Origin: Pectobacterium sp. PL152
Lineage (GTDB): Bacteria; Pseudomonadota; Gammaproteobacteria; Enterobacterales; Enterobacteriaceae
Assembly (NCBI GenBank): GCA_021907015.1
Contig: CP091064.1
Span: forward strand, 1,364,001-1,428,000
Reading direction: 5' to 3'
Length of the DNA: 64,000 nt
Made by a program: the position numbers and the translations under genes. Positions 1 to 9,268 of the stretch are shown here, piece after piece. Position 1 is the first letter of the stretch; every line of letters starts with the position of its first letter. The notes below the pieces were generated by a model, which saw only the letters and a list, made by a program, of their open reading frames with translations, was not told the origin of the DNA and did not search any database.

Positions 1-29
1 TTCTATGGAGAGGGTGAGTAATCAGTAAA

Positions 30-770
30 ATGAATACAACAACATTGAATATTGATGGAAAAATTCTTAGGCTGACAGCAGAGTTCCAGCCTATCATCCA
101 TCTCCCTCACAATAAAATATTCCGCTATGAAGCCCTCGCCAGGTTTTATAATTCGGAAGGCGCACTGATATCAACGCAACAAACCATAGATAAAATAGAG
201 AAATCTAAGGCAATCGATAAAGTAACAGACTTTATGTTTGATGTTGTCTGTCAGGTAATAAAAAACAAAAGCAGCATGACAATATCTTTCAATCTTTCAC
301 ATTTACTTTTTAATAACTCCGCCTATTTGGAAAAGTTATACCAAAAATGTATTACGCATGAGGTTAACCCGCAGAATATAGAAATAGAGATCAGTGAAAA
401 AACGACGCGGCAGCAGTTAATAGACGGGATACCTTTTTTAAATCAGGCAAAAAAATATGGCTTTATGCTTTCGTTAGATGACTTCGGCGCAGGAAACCTA
501 CAAATAGACAGCCTGAGCTTGTTTGACTTCGATACCATAAAGATCGATCGTTCTATTATTGATGGCATCGGTAAAGAAGAGACAAAATCACAAAAACTAA
601 AGGTCTTATTGAACAAACTTATCCCTCTTGGGGTAAATATTATCTGTGAAGGCGTTGAGAAAGCGACGGATTTGAACCGGTTAAATAAATACCACCCCAT
701 TGGGATTCAAGGATATATCTTCTATCGGCCACTCACATTCAGCCAATTAAGGCTGCTGGAGGGTTTTTAG
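30..770 (+). CDS. Stand-alone EAL-domain cyclic-di-GMP phosphodiesterase
   Basis: A 246-residue protein made of one EAL domain, with no GGDEF, sensor, signal peptide or membrane segment. The EAL family hydrolyses cyclic di-GMP to pGpG in the cytoplasm. The visible catalytic signature is complete: YEALARF near residue 33, FNLSH (metal-binding Asn), EIEISE, DDFGAG near 150, IKID (catalytic Lys), EGVE and QGY near the C-terminus, so it is probably active. The start at 30 follows a purine-rich stretch (GGAGAGGG). Codon use is more AT-rich than the genes that follow, which may point to a different origin. Its target pathway cannot be told from the context. Confidence 0.85.
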   Translation: MNTTTLNIDGKILRLTAEFQPIIHLPHNKIFRYEALARFYNSEGALISTQQTIDKIEKSKAIDKVTDFMFDVVCQVIKNKSSMTISFNLSHLLFNNSAYLEKLYQKCITHEVNPQNIEIEISEKTTRQQLIDGIPFLNQAKKYGFMLSLDDFGAGNLQIDSLSLFDFDTIKIDRSIIDGIGKEETKSQKLKVLLNKLIPLGVNIICEGVEKATDLNRLNKYHPIGIQGYIFYRPLTFSQLRLLEGF

Positions 771-921
771 CCGATATCTTCAGCCGCTGCTGCCCCGCCA
801 ACAACCTCTTAGACGATCGACATTAGCGAACAGGCTCACATTTCTGGCGTTCGCCACAGGAATTTATCCTTTTACAATGGTGTATCAATGCGATACTCAC
901 GCCAGTGGCAACGGGAGAAAA

Positions 922-2603
922 ATGATGTGGCAACGGCGCGCGCTGGAACTCAATACGCAGGATATTTGGCACTGGCAACAGGTCCTCTCAGTCACCGATT
1001 ACGCTCGAGAACAGGGTTTCAATACGCTGGTGCTGGGTGCTGCGGATTTGCTGGATAAACTGGTGACGCCAGAAGCCTACAATAACGCGCGTTTTGACGA
1101 TCGCATCAGCAGCCAGCAGCGTTCTCGCTGTGTTTACCTGAATCAGGTCGCGGCACACTGCCGTGAACAGGGGCTGGCGCTGTATCTGCAATGCAAAGAG
1201 CTGTCGTTCCCCACAGATTTACTGCTCCATCACCCGGAATTGCTGGACGACAAACATAGCCTCCGCATGGATACCGATTTTTGGTGCGACTACCTTGCCG
1301 CCAAAGTCGAACTGCTGATGCAGCAGATCCCACGCCTGAGCGGCCTGCTGCTGGCGATATCCAACAGCGACAGCCTGCTGCGCTTTTCCGCCCCTTCCGG
1401 CGATGAGATCAACGGCGTCGTTCCCGTTACGACACACTGGCCGACCAACGCCGACAGCGAGCAGATCTATCACCGCCTCTTCTCCGCTGTCGCACGCGTG
1501 ATGCACTACCACCAGCGTCATCTGGTATTACGCGCCTTTCCGCCAGCCATCAGGACATCGGTAATGTCCTGAACGCCATTCGCACATTGCCGGAATCCGT
1601 CTCTGTCGCCATCAAAGTCACACCGGAACGCTTCTGGCCTGAGTTTCCCAATAACCCCGCGCTGCTGGACATCAGCGGGCGTGAAGTCTGGGTTGAACTG
1701 GATTTGGCTGGGGAAGAAGTGGGTTGGGGCAATCTCCCCTTCCTGCGCTACACCGAAGTTCAGGGGCGGCTGCTGTGGTGTCGGGAGAAAAACCCAGCGA
1801 TTGTCAGCGCACTGTGCCGTATCAGTTGGGAAGGCGTGGACAACCACAGCGTGATCGGCACGCTCAGCGAATTTACGCTATTCGCCTGTTCCCGCTTACT
1901 CACTCACCAAACCGCATCGACAAACGAAAGTGCGCTGTTTGCACAATGGCTGATGGCGCGTTATCAATGGCAGCCGGATGAGACGGTGCTGCATACGATG
2001 CAGGCTCTGCTGGATCAGGCACATCAGGCTATCTCCCTGTCGCTGTACGCCCGCCACCACGTTTTTCATCGCCACAGTCTGCTGCCGACCAGCTTTGGTC
2101 AGGCGATCTGGAGCCTGTACGGTCAGCTCAACCGCAACCACTGGCTGCCGGGCTCCGGTCAGGATATTACCTTCGATCCGCAGCACGCCGAGCTGGCGTC
2201 GCAGAATCTCTACCACATCGCGAAAGAGAAAGATGCCGCGTGGCAGTTGGCGGAACAGTGCCAACAGGCCGCCCTGCAATTCTCCCGTGAACACACGATG
2301 CCGGAAGCGCTCAGACACCGCTGGCAGCAGGAATGGCGCGGTTTGACGCTGTACTGCCGCGCCTTTGTTCACGCGCAGAAAGCCTTCTTCACGCTGCACT
2401 ACTGCAAACAGGTGGAGAACAACTGGACGCTGCGGGAAATCGCCAAAACCAATATTCAGGCGCTGTACGGTATCGGGCATGAGATGGAGGATTTCTGCCT
2501 GCAACACCGGGCGTACCCGGTGAGCATGCATGTGATGTTTGATGCCGGGCGTCCACGCGCGTTAGCCGATAGCCTGCAACAGCAGTTGACTGAACTCACG
2601 TAA
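922..2603 (+). CDS. Unrecognised ~560-residue protein, possibly glycosidase-like; frameshifted
   Basis: Two adjoining reading frames (to 1572, then from about 1545 to 2603) fit one protein. A single missing base near 1540-1545 (after ...LVLRAF) would join them. The start at 922 has GGGAG just upstream; an in-frame ATG at 877 has no such site. I do not recognise the family with certainty. The first half reads like a TIM-barrel of the alpha-glucuronidase type (repeated strand-like segments such as TLVLGAADLL and LYLQCKELSFP); the second half is helix-rich and Trp-rich. There is no signal peptide, so it is probably cytoplasmic. It sits beside a sugar-binding protein and a GH28 enzyme, which suggests a role in plant oligosaccharide use. 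Function is inference. Confidence 0.6.
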
Positions 2604-2652
2604 CGCACCGGCCAAGAAAATACCGTAGTCAGTAACGGACTTAGTTATTCGC

Positions 2653-3942
2653 TTAGCGAATCACCCGCTTCAGGATGCGCTCGCCTGAATTGCTGAAGTT
2701 TTTCGCGGATTCTTCCACGCTCTTTTGCCGTAGTCGAGCTGTTCGATAGTTTGCAGGATCAGGCTGGCAAGCTGCGGATCTTCAAGATACGAGGACACAG
2801 GCGTTTGCATCGGTTTTCCAGCGCCATCGAGAGTCCGACAACCGATAGATCGTTCGTATCCAGCTTCTGCTTTTCTTCCAGCGCTTGTCTGGCAATACGG
2901 CTGAGCGGAATACCGCGCTCGGTGCCCATCAGCAGCGCACCTTCAGGATCGTTCATCAGATAATTCAGCAACAGCGCCGCTTCTTTCGGATGTTTGGTAT
3001 TTTTACTGATGGCAAACAACATGGATGGTTTGAAAAACTGCCCGGAATTATCCGATCCCGGCGTCATGATGTACGGCCCTAATTCGAGCTTGCCGGGTGC
3101 CGCCAGCGGATCGGCGTATTTCTTCACAACCGAAATCCACAGATGGGCGCCGCCATATTCCCCATTAATCCAGGGGCGTGTTTCATACATGCCAACTTTG
3201 CCAAACGCGTTGTAATACTTCGAGGACGGCATCACATGTTCGTCGATCAAACGCTTATAGAAGCGAAACGCCTCGATCCATTGCGCCTCACTGTAGTTAA
3301 AGCGTTTGTTCTTTTCGTCGATCATGCCGATCTGGTATTTCTGCGTCATGTAATAGTTGAGCAGTTCCAGCAATCCTTCGCCGCTGTCCTGCGCAGGCGA
3401 TGCGATGGGGAAATAATTATCACCCAGTTTCTCTTTAAATACCTTGCCCGCATGGAACAACTCATCCCAGGTGGTGGGATACGGCAACCCGGCTTTCTTC
3501 CAGGTTTCCGTGTTGTAGTACATCACCAGCGCATTTAACGAGGTAGAAATCGCGTTCACCTTGCCGTCAATCGTCGCGGACTTCAGCGCATCTTCGGGGA
3601 AATCCTGCAATTTCAGCGTATCAGTCAGCTTATTCAGGTCATAAAAGCCGGTGCCGGTTTTGAAAAAATCGGCAGCCAGTTCCAGTTGACCTGAAGCACA
3701 TCCGGTTCTTCGCCGCTGGCAATCTGCGTGGTCAAACGGGATAAGTGCCCGTCCCAGCCGGTATATTCCGGCCTCACGCTGATGTGCGGATATTTTTTCT
3801 GAAATGCCTCCAGCGCAGTTAAGGTCGCCTGATGACGGCTGTTTCCTCCCCACCAGGAGAGGCGTAATTCCACGGGTTCAGCAGCCTGCGCGAACGAACA
3901 GAGCGCAGAGAAGGCGATGACAATCAGTCCAGGTAATCTCAT
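2653..3942 (-). CDS. Periplasmic sugar-binding protein of an ABC transporter (family 1 type), frameshifted
   Basis: Reads from 3942 as a secreted solute-binding protein: signal peptide ending in AQAAEP, then LRLSWWGGNSRHQ, EAFQKKYPHISV and the EEPDVLQVNWNW segment typical of the MalE/UgpB-like family that captures oligosaccharides for ABC import. The frame breaks near 3660 in a T6/A6 run (seven would restore it), and again near 2806 and 2726. After repair the protein ends at the TAA at 2653, with ...ILKRVIR, giving about 430 residues. No permease or ATPase gene is adjacent, so it is an orphan here. It lies between a possible glycosidase and a GH28 gene, so an oligogalacturonide or rhamnogalacturonide ligand is plausible but unproven. 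Confidence 0.75.
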
Positions 3943-4516
3943 TTTTCCCCCAACGACATTATTATTGTGTTTGTGCGTGTGTCTGGCGTACTGGTGTGAC
4001 GATATAGATGAGAAAGCAGGTCAGGTACATAGCCGTGAATCAAACCATTTCTCGACCCTGACAAGATAGGCAGAACCCTTTTGTCGCGCCAGTCGCTACG
4101 GCGGGAAAACGCGTGATTTGCGGGACTGGCGGAAGAAATGTTGATGACCGCATCGCGTTAGCGGGCGTTTCAACCACGCGACGCGAGCGCTATCTGGCGC
4201 AGCAGGGAGGTGCCTCACATCATTAACCGGCACACCACACCAAAAAGAGATTTATTTCACAAATAAGAAACACAAAAACAACAAAACCGCACCACGCAGG
4301 CGGTAAAAGAGAAAAAGCAGCGTAAAAACGTGATGAAACACACACCGCATAAAACGCCACATCACCTTCTTCGTTATGCCTTTCACATTCTCTTACGCCA
4401 CAGATCGGGCGCTGTGAAGCCCGCTCCAACCTCCGCAGATTTCATTACAACAGGCGCAGCCAAAGACCAGCAAACGTGCTGCAATTCGTTCATTAAGGGT
4501 AAACCGTGGTGACACG
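3943..4516. other. 574-base intergenic region with a possible coding remnant
   Basis: Separates the divergent binding protein and GH28 genes, so promoters for both should lie here. From 4062 to 4226 (+) an open stretch of 54 codons without a start (contains CGTGGRNVDDRI, ends in a TAA) looks protein-like and may be the 3' remnant of a lost gene; I cannot name it. The stretch 4225-4340 is A-rich and promoter-like. I saw no convincing KdgR or CRP site. Confidence 0.35.
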
Positions 4517-5851
4517 ATGAAACACTCTATTCAGTCATATTCCCCCGCCGCCGACGGCATCACGCTGGATACCGCCGTCTTTCAACAGGCTATCGATCAG
4601 ATTGCGGCACAGGGAGGAGGCACCCTGACGGTAGAACCGGGGCGCTATCTGTTAGGAGGATTGCTGCTGCCTTCCAATTTTTGCCTGCTGTTGGAGGCAG
4701 GGGCAGAGTTAATCGTCAGCGGTGACTATGAGCAATTTGCGCAGGCCACCACCATCAGCATGGCTGAGCTGTCACACCGGGCGTTTCTTTATGCTTACCA
4801 GCAGCGCAATATCACGATCTGCGGTCAGGGTAAGATCATGGGAAATGCCGATGCCTATTTCTCGGCGGAACCCGACGATCAGGGTTATCGCCTGCCTGCG
4901 CAACATCGCCCACGCATTGTGGTCTTTGAGGATTGCGAACACGTCCGCCTGTGTGATTTTACGATTGAGCACGCCCCAATGTGGACCGTGCATCTGGTCA
5001 GCTGTCGCCAGATCGTCGTCGAACGTCTGACGATTGATAACGATCTGAGCATGGCGAATACCGATGCGCTGGATCTCGACAGTTGTCAGCAGGTACAAAT
5101 CAGCAACTGCTCGCTGAGCGCGGCCGATGATGCACTGTGTATCAAAACCACCAATAAACCGCCCCATCTGCAACGTAAGGTGCAACAGGTCGTCATCAGC
5201 AATTGTCTGTTGCGATCCAAGAGCTGCGCGCTGAAGGTCGGCACCGAAACCTTTGCCGATATTGAAGATATTTCCGTCAGTAACTGTGCCATTTACGATA
5301 CCAACCGCGCGATCGGCCTGATCTCCCGCGATGGTGGCACGTTCCGACGCCTACAGTTCAGCAACATCACGTTCCAATGCGTCGCCGCACATCCCTGTCA
5401 CTGGGGCAAGGCCGACCCGATCTTTATCTCCGTACGCTATCGCGATCCCGCCATCGAACCGGGCCGAATCGAAGCCGTACAGTTTTCTCAGATCGCGGGG
5501 ATCAGCGAGGGGGCGATTAACCTGCACAGCACGCCCGCAGGCTACATTCGTGATGTCCATTTTCATGCCGTACACCTCGAACAGCGGCAGAGCGACTCAC
5601 CGGAACAGGGCATGTACGATGTGCGCCCGCCCTGCAACCCGGAACGCCCTACGGGTATGGGGCTGGATAATGCCTATCGGGTCGATCCCACAACGGGACG
5701 TGCATTCGGCGTTGAGCACTATCCTGGCGGCATGCCCGCGTTATTTGCCCGTGGAGTCCTGAACCTGACCACCAGCCACATGACGATCCACCGTCCCGAT
5801 CCGCTGCCATTCGGCTGGCATCACGCCACGATCGTGCAGTTGGAAGAATAA
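4517..5851 (+). CDS. Cytoplasmic GH28 glycoside hydrolase (polygalacturonase / rhamnogalacturonan-type)
   Basis: A 444-residue right-handed beta-helix protein of glycoside hydrolase family 28, which cleaves galacturonan or related pectic oligomers by inverting hydrolysis. The active-site elements are visible: NTD in ANTDALDLD near residue 180, the catalytic pair in AADDALCIKT near 202, and VGTET near 235 where classical members have the Gly-His segment. Many repeats of the form VxISNCxL mark the helix coils. There is no signal peptide, unlike the secreted polygalacturonases of soft-rot bacteria, so it probably acts on imported oligomers, for instance those delivered with the neighbouring binding protein. 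Exact substrate is not determined. Confidence 0.85.
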   Translation: MKHSIQSYSPAADGITLDTAVFQQAIDQIAAQGGGTLTVEPGRYLLGGLLLPSNFCLLLEAGAELIVSGDYEQFAQATTISMAELSHRAFLYAYQQRNITICGQGKIMGNADAYFSAEPDDQGYRLPAQHRPRIVVFEDCEHVRLCDFTIEHAPMWTVHLVSCRQIVVERLTIDNDLSMANTDALDLDSCQQVQISNCSLSAADDALCIKTTNKPPHLQRKVQQVVISNCLLRSKSCALKVGTETFADIEDISVSNCAIYDTNRAIGLISRDGGTFRRLQFSNITFQCVAAHPCHWGKADPIFISVRYRDPAIEPGRIEAVQFSQIAGISEGAINLHSTPAGYIRDVHFHAVHLEQRQSDSPEQGMYDVRPPCNPERPTGMGLDNAYRVDPTTGRAFGVEHYPGGMPALFARGVLNLTTSHMTIHRPDPLPFGWHHATIVQLEE

Positions 5852-5862
5852 GTACTTTCGGG

Positions 5863-5914
5863 TAGTATGCGACGGTTTTTTGCATACTATGTTCTGAAAG
5901 CACCCTTTTCAGAA
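5863..5914 (+). promoter_or_regulatory. Two hairpins in the queD leader
   Basis: TAGTATGC (5863-5870) pairs with GCATACTA (5882-5889), with a T6 stretch in the loop. TTCTGAAA (5892-5899) pairs with TTTCAGAA (5907-5914). The second ends 19 bases before the queD start. They may be the end of the upstream transcript or a leader structure. They do not match the preQ1 riboswitch pattern I know. Confidence 0.4.
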
Positions 5915-5933
5915 CGAAACCGGGAACATCGCT

Positions 5934-6296
5934 ATGGTCACTACACTCTTTAAAGATTTTCAGTTTGAAGCCGCACATCATTTGCCTCACGTGCCGGAAG
6001 GCCACAAATGCGGGCGGCTGCATGGGCACTCTTTCATGGTGAGACTGGAAATTACCGGTGAAGTGGATCCGCATACCGGCTGGGTAATGGATTTCTCTGA
6101 GCTAAAAGCCGCGTTCAAACCGACGTGGGAACGGTTGGATCACCACTATCTGAATGAGATCCCCGGGCTGGAAAACCCGACGAGTGAAGTGCTGGCGCAC
6201 TGGATCTGGCATCAGTTGAAGCCGACATTACCGTTGCTCAGCGCCGTGATGGTGAAAGAAACCTGCACCGCTGGCTGCGTCTATAAAGGCGAGTAA
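5934..6296 (+). CDS. queD: 6-carboxy-5,6,7,8-tetrahydropterin synthase QueD
   Basis: 120 residues, the normal length for QueD, which converts dihydroneopterin triphosphate to 6-carboxytetrahydropterin in the queuosine (preQ0) pathway. The zinc ligands and catalytic residues are visible: AAHHL near residue 14, [12 protein letters not shown] near 23-34, DHHYLNE near 70 and the C-terminal KETCTAGC with the conserved Glu. It is convergent with queE, which acts on its product; this pairing is common in enterobacteria. Start at 5934 gives the expected N-terminus. Confidence 0.95.
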   Translation: MVTTLFKDFQFEAAHHLPHVPEGHKCGRLHGHSFMVRLEITGEVDPHTGWVMDFSELKAAFKPTWERLDHHYLNEIPGLENPTSEVLAHWIWHQLKPTLPLLSAVMVKETCTAGCVYKGE

Positions 6297-6363
6297 CGAA
6301 GAAGTGGTGTGTAGTCTGGCGTGAAAATCCCGCTCTCACGCCGCGACTATCCATCGATAAATA

Positions 6364-7035
6364 TCAGGCAATATTCAGGTATTTATGTGTCTGCATAGAA
6401 AGCCGCCAGTTACGGGCGATGCAGGTTGCAATACACAGTTTGGTCGCATCGTCTTTCTGGCTAATCGGCTGTAACGCTACGATACGCGGCTTATCATCAT
6501 CAAGCCGCGCCAGTAGCGCATCCAACGCTTCAATATCACGTTCACGCGCCACCGGGTGTTTGATCTCATCCGCCCGTTGCAGTGCCTGATCGAGCACCTT
6601 CATGCCGCCACGCATATTCACCTTCGGCGATACCGTTACCCAGGTTTTGGGCGAACAGCGCACGTCGTGGGTGCCGCTGGTTTCAATCTGGCAACTAAAG
6701 CCCTGCTTTTCCAGCTGTAGCGTCAGCGGTGCCAAATCGTGGATGCACGGTTCACCGCCGGTGATCACGATGTGGCGTGCCGTGTAACCCTGCTGCGCCA
6801 TCAGCGTCAGAATGTCGTCCGCACTCGCCGCACCCCAGGCATCGCTTTCTTCCGTTTTTACCAGCACCTGATCCAATGAGGTTTCCCGCTCAGCCAGTTT
6901 GTCCCAGGTATGTTTGGTATCACACCAGCTACAGCCTACCGGGCACCCTTGCAGGCGTACAAACACCGCCGGCACACCGGTAAAATAGCCTTCGCCCTGT
7001 AACGTCTGGAATATTTCATTAATCGGGTACTGCAT
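6364..7035 (-). CDS. queE: 7-carboxy-7-deazaguanine synthase QueE
   Basis: Radical-SAM enzyme that rearranges 6-carboxytetrahydropterin to 7-carboxy-7-deazaguanine, the step after QueD. The N-terminus MQYPINEIFQTLQGEG and the cluster motif CPVGCSWC (CxxxCxxC form) are typical of the enterobacterial protein, as are VITGGEP and the C-terminus MQTHKYLNIA. I chose the ATG at 7035 by family alignment; a GTG 21 bases upstream is in frame but adds residues not usual for the family. It faces queD convergently with a 67-base gap. Confidence 0.95.
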   Translation of the reverse strand: MQYPINEIFQTLQGEGYFTGVPAVFVRLQGCPVGCSWCDTKHTWDKLAERETSLDQVLVKTEESDAWGAASADDILTLMAQQGYTARHIVITGGEPCIHDLAPLTLQLEKQGFSCQIETSGTHDVRCSPKTWVTVSPKVNMRGGMKVLDQALQRADEIKHPVARERDIEALDALLARLDDDKPRIVALQPISQKDDATKLCIATCIARNWRLSMQTHKYLNIA

Positions 7036-7066
7036 GTTTTTCACTGTCTCGTTCACTTAAAAGGCA

Positions 7067-7150
7067 TTATACCCTAAATCTTCCGCATTGCAGGGCGGCG
7101 GCGATGTGCCGGCAACCCCGGCGGGAACGCGTCAACTCGGGGACAGTTGA
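7067..7150. repeat. Possible degenerate ERIC-type repeat
   Basis: Between queE and the next gene the bases from 7067 (TATACCCTAAAT) and then TTGCAGGGCGGCGGC resemble the left end of ERIC elements elsewhere in the window, but the core palindrome is absent. A decayed or truncated copy is possible; resemblance by chance is not excluded. Confidence 0.25.
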
Positions 7151-7238
7151 GTAATTCGGCGTGTGCGTCAATAATCAATCTGTTGTTACGATTTCGCCTG
7201 CTTTCATTACGTTTCATTACTAACAAGGACAAGAATCA

Positions 7239-8222
7239 ATGAAGTTATTGAAACCGTTAGCCCTATTACTCGTCTCGTGTGCCTTTGTACCTGCATTTGC
7301 TCAGGCGCAGGATATCGCACAGATTAAAACTCAACCGGGCTATTACCGCATGATGCTCGGCCAGTTCGAAATTACCGCGCTGGCTGATGGCACCAATACC
7401 ATGCCGATGGATAAACTGTTGCAGCGGACACCACCGGAAAAAATCACTGAACTGCTGGCAGAGAAAGCGCTGACGCCGCAGGTGGAAACCTCCATCAACG
7501 CCTATTTGGTCAATACCGGCAAACACCTGATTCTGATAGACACGGGTAACGGTAAACAAAGCAATCCTACGGTCGGAAAAGTGCTACCGAACCTGATCGC
7601 GGCGGGCTACAAGCCTGAGCAGGTCGATACCATATTGATGACCCATCTGCACGGCGACCATTTTGGTGGTCTGGTACAGGACAGTAAGCTGAATTACCCG
7701 AACGCTACCGTGTATGTCAGCCAGCCAGAAACCGACTTCTGGCTCAGCCCGGATAATCTGAAGAGTGCGCCAGAGAACAGAAAGGCGGCGTTCCAACGTG
7801 TGCAAAGTACCTTTGATGCCATTAAGAAAGAGAACAAGCTGAAAACGTTCCCAGCTCAGCAGACAGCACTGTTGCCTGGTGTCACCGCGATCCCAAGCCC
7901 GGGACATACGCCGGGGCATACGTCGTTTCTGATTGAGAGCGAAGGAAAAAAACTACTGGCATGGGGAGACATCATTCATGCGGAAGCGGTACAGATGAGC
8001 TTACCGGCCACTACCATCAGCTTTGATTCAAATATGGATCAGGCGACAGAATCCCGTAATAAAGCGCTGGCCGACGCCGCCAGTCAGGGTTACTGGGTTG
8101 CAGGCGCTCATCTGCCTTTCCCCGGCATCGGCCACGTGGGTACACGTCTGGAACGCAACGGCACCACCAACGGCTACCGCTGGCTGCCAGCGAATTACAG
8201 CGTATCGGGATTGTCACAGTAA
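7239..8222 (+). CDS. Secreted metallo-beta-lactamase-fold hydrolase, methyl parathion hydrolase-like
   Basis: 327 residues with a signal peptide (LLVSCAFVPAFAQAQ). The mature start GYYRMMLGQFEITALADGT and the C-terminal GYRWLPANYSV match the layout of the methyl parathion hydrolase family, binuclear-metal enzymes exported to the periplasm. Metal ligands are seen in THLHGDHFGG near residue 135 (HxHxDH), HTPGHTS near 226 and the Asp of LAWGDIIH. The natural substrate of chromosomal members is generally unknown; lactone or ester hydrolysis is possible. It is about 60-70% alike, by eye, to the gene at 9269, with a LysR regulator between. A start with AAGGACAAG upstream fits well. Confidence 0.85.
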   Translation: MKLLKPLALLLVSCAFVPAFAQAQDIAQIKTQPGYYRMMLGQFEITALADGTNTMPMDKLLQRTPPEKITELLAEKALTPQVETSINAYLVNTGKHLILIDTGNGKQSNPTVGKVLPNLIAAGYKPEQVDTILMTHLHGDHFGGLVQDSKLNYPNATVYVSQPETDFWLSPDNLKSAPENRKAAFQRVQSTFDAIKKENKLKTFPAQQTALLPGVTAIPSPGHTPGHTSFLIESEGKKLLAWGDIIHAEAVQMSLPATTISFDSNMDQATESRNKALADAASQGYWVAGAHLPFPGIGHVGTRLERNGTTNGYRWLPANYSVSGLSQ

Positions 8223-8237
8223 TCTCTTCATCGTCAC

Positions 8238-9170
8238 TCAAGCAGGGGGCGAATCCGCCTCCTGCTCAACAATCGCCCCCGCTATTTGCTCATACAGCCA
8301 CGCGATCGCCGGATTACTGTCCTGCCTTGCATGCCAAAGCGCCGAGAGCGTATATGTCGGTAAATCAAGCGGGACCGGGCTATCGTTCAGGCCATAATGC
8401 TGGCACCACAGCGTCGCGACTTTCTCCGGTACGGTGGCGACTGACGGCGTGTGCTGCAATATGCCCGGCAGAGCGGAGAAATGCGGCGTGGTGTAATAAA
8501 TCGTCCGCGTCATTCCCTGTTTTTCCAGCATGTCGTCAACGATGCCATGCGCACGTTCACGGTAGGTCACCAGTAAATGGCGCTGCTGGCTGTATACCTC
8601 CAAAGGAACGGGAGACGGCAGCGCGAGCTGTTGTGGGTGCCACAACGCCCTGAATCCTGACGATAACAGCGCACGCTGTTTCAACCAGCCGGTCTGTGGG
8701 CTGGCGACGGAAATGACCAGATCGACGCTGTCATTTTCCAACCGTTCCACATCCAAAAACGGATCGGTGGCAACAAGATTGATGCGCAAATGAGGGGCAT
8801 TCGCTTTGAGCCGTTTCAGCAATAGCGGCATCAGCCATATTTCCACCCAGTCGGTCATGCCCAGCGTGATCGCACGTGAATCGGTCAGCGGATCAAAGCG
8901 CTCGGGCTCACCCAGAACCGACTGCAACTGTTCAAACGCAGGTGACAATTGAGTCGCCAGATAATCCGCACGCGCCGTTGGGCGCATCACCTGCCCCGTG
9001 CGGATAAACAGCGGGTCGTCAAACAGCGTACGCAAACGCGCCAGTGCACCGCTCACGGCGGGTTGCCCCAAATGCAGCTTATCCGCCGCCACAGAGACAC
9101 TTCTTTCACGATACAGCACCAGAAATGTCACCAGCAGGTTTAAATCCACACCCCGAAAATCATTTTCCAT
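8238..9170 (-). CDS. LysR-family transcriptional regulator
   Basis: About 310 residues: N-terminal winged helix-turn-helix (VDLNLLVTFLVLY, SVSVAADKLHLGQPAVSGAL) and a ligand-binding domain from about residue 90. The start at 9170 (MENDFRGVDL) is preferred; the frame extends 11 codons further up without family support. It is divergent from the second hydrolase gene (start 9269) with about 100 bases between, the usual arrangement for a LysR protein that controls its neighbour, and it is convergent with the first. It probably regulates the hydrolase-dehydrogenase operon; the inducer is unknown. Confidence 0.85.
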   Translation of the reverse strand: MENDFRGVDLNLLVTFLVLYRERSVSVAADKLHLGQPAVSGALARLRTLFDDPLFIRTGQVMRPTARADYLATQLSPAFEQLQSVLGEPERFDPLTDSRAITLGMTDWVEIWLMPLLLKRLKANAPHLRINLVATDPFLDVERLENDSVDLVISVASPQTGWLKQRALLSSGFRALWHPQQLALPSPVPLEVYSQQRHLLVTYRERAHGIVDDMLEKQGMTRTIYYTTPHFSALPGILQHTPSVATVPEKVATLWCQHYGLNDSPVPLDLPTYTLSALWHARQDSNPAIAWLYEQIAGAIVEQEADSPPA

Positions 9171-9268
9171 GATAGTTGGTATCAAGTTAATCAATTTGAA
9201 CAATAGTAACGTCAGCAGAATAATCGTTCCAGTCCCTGATGAGCAGGGTCACTTTCCAAGAGCGCACA

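Noticed and set aside
1896-2531. A 211-codon open frame on the minus strand
   Set aside because: It is antisense to the convincing gene on the plus strand, has no ribosome site and no recognisable family; GC-rich codon bias creates such shadows.
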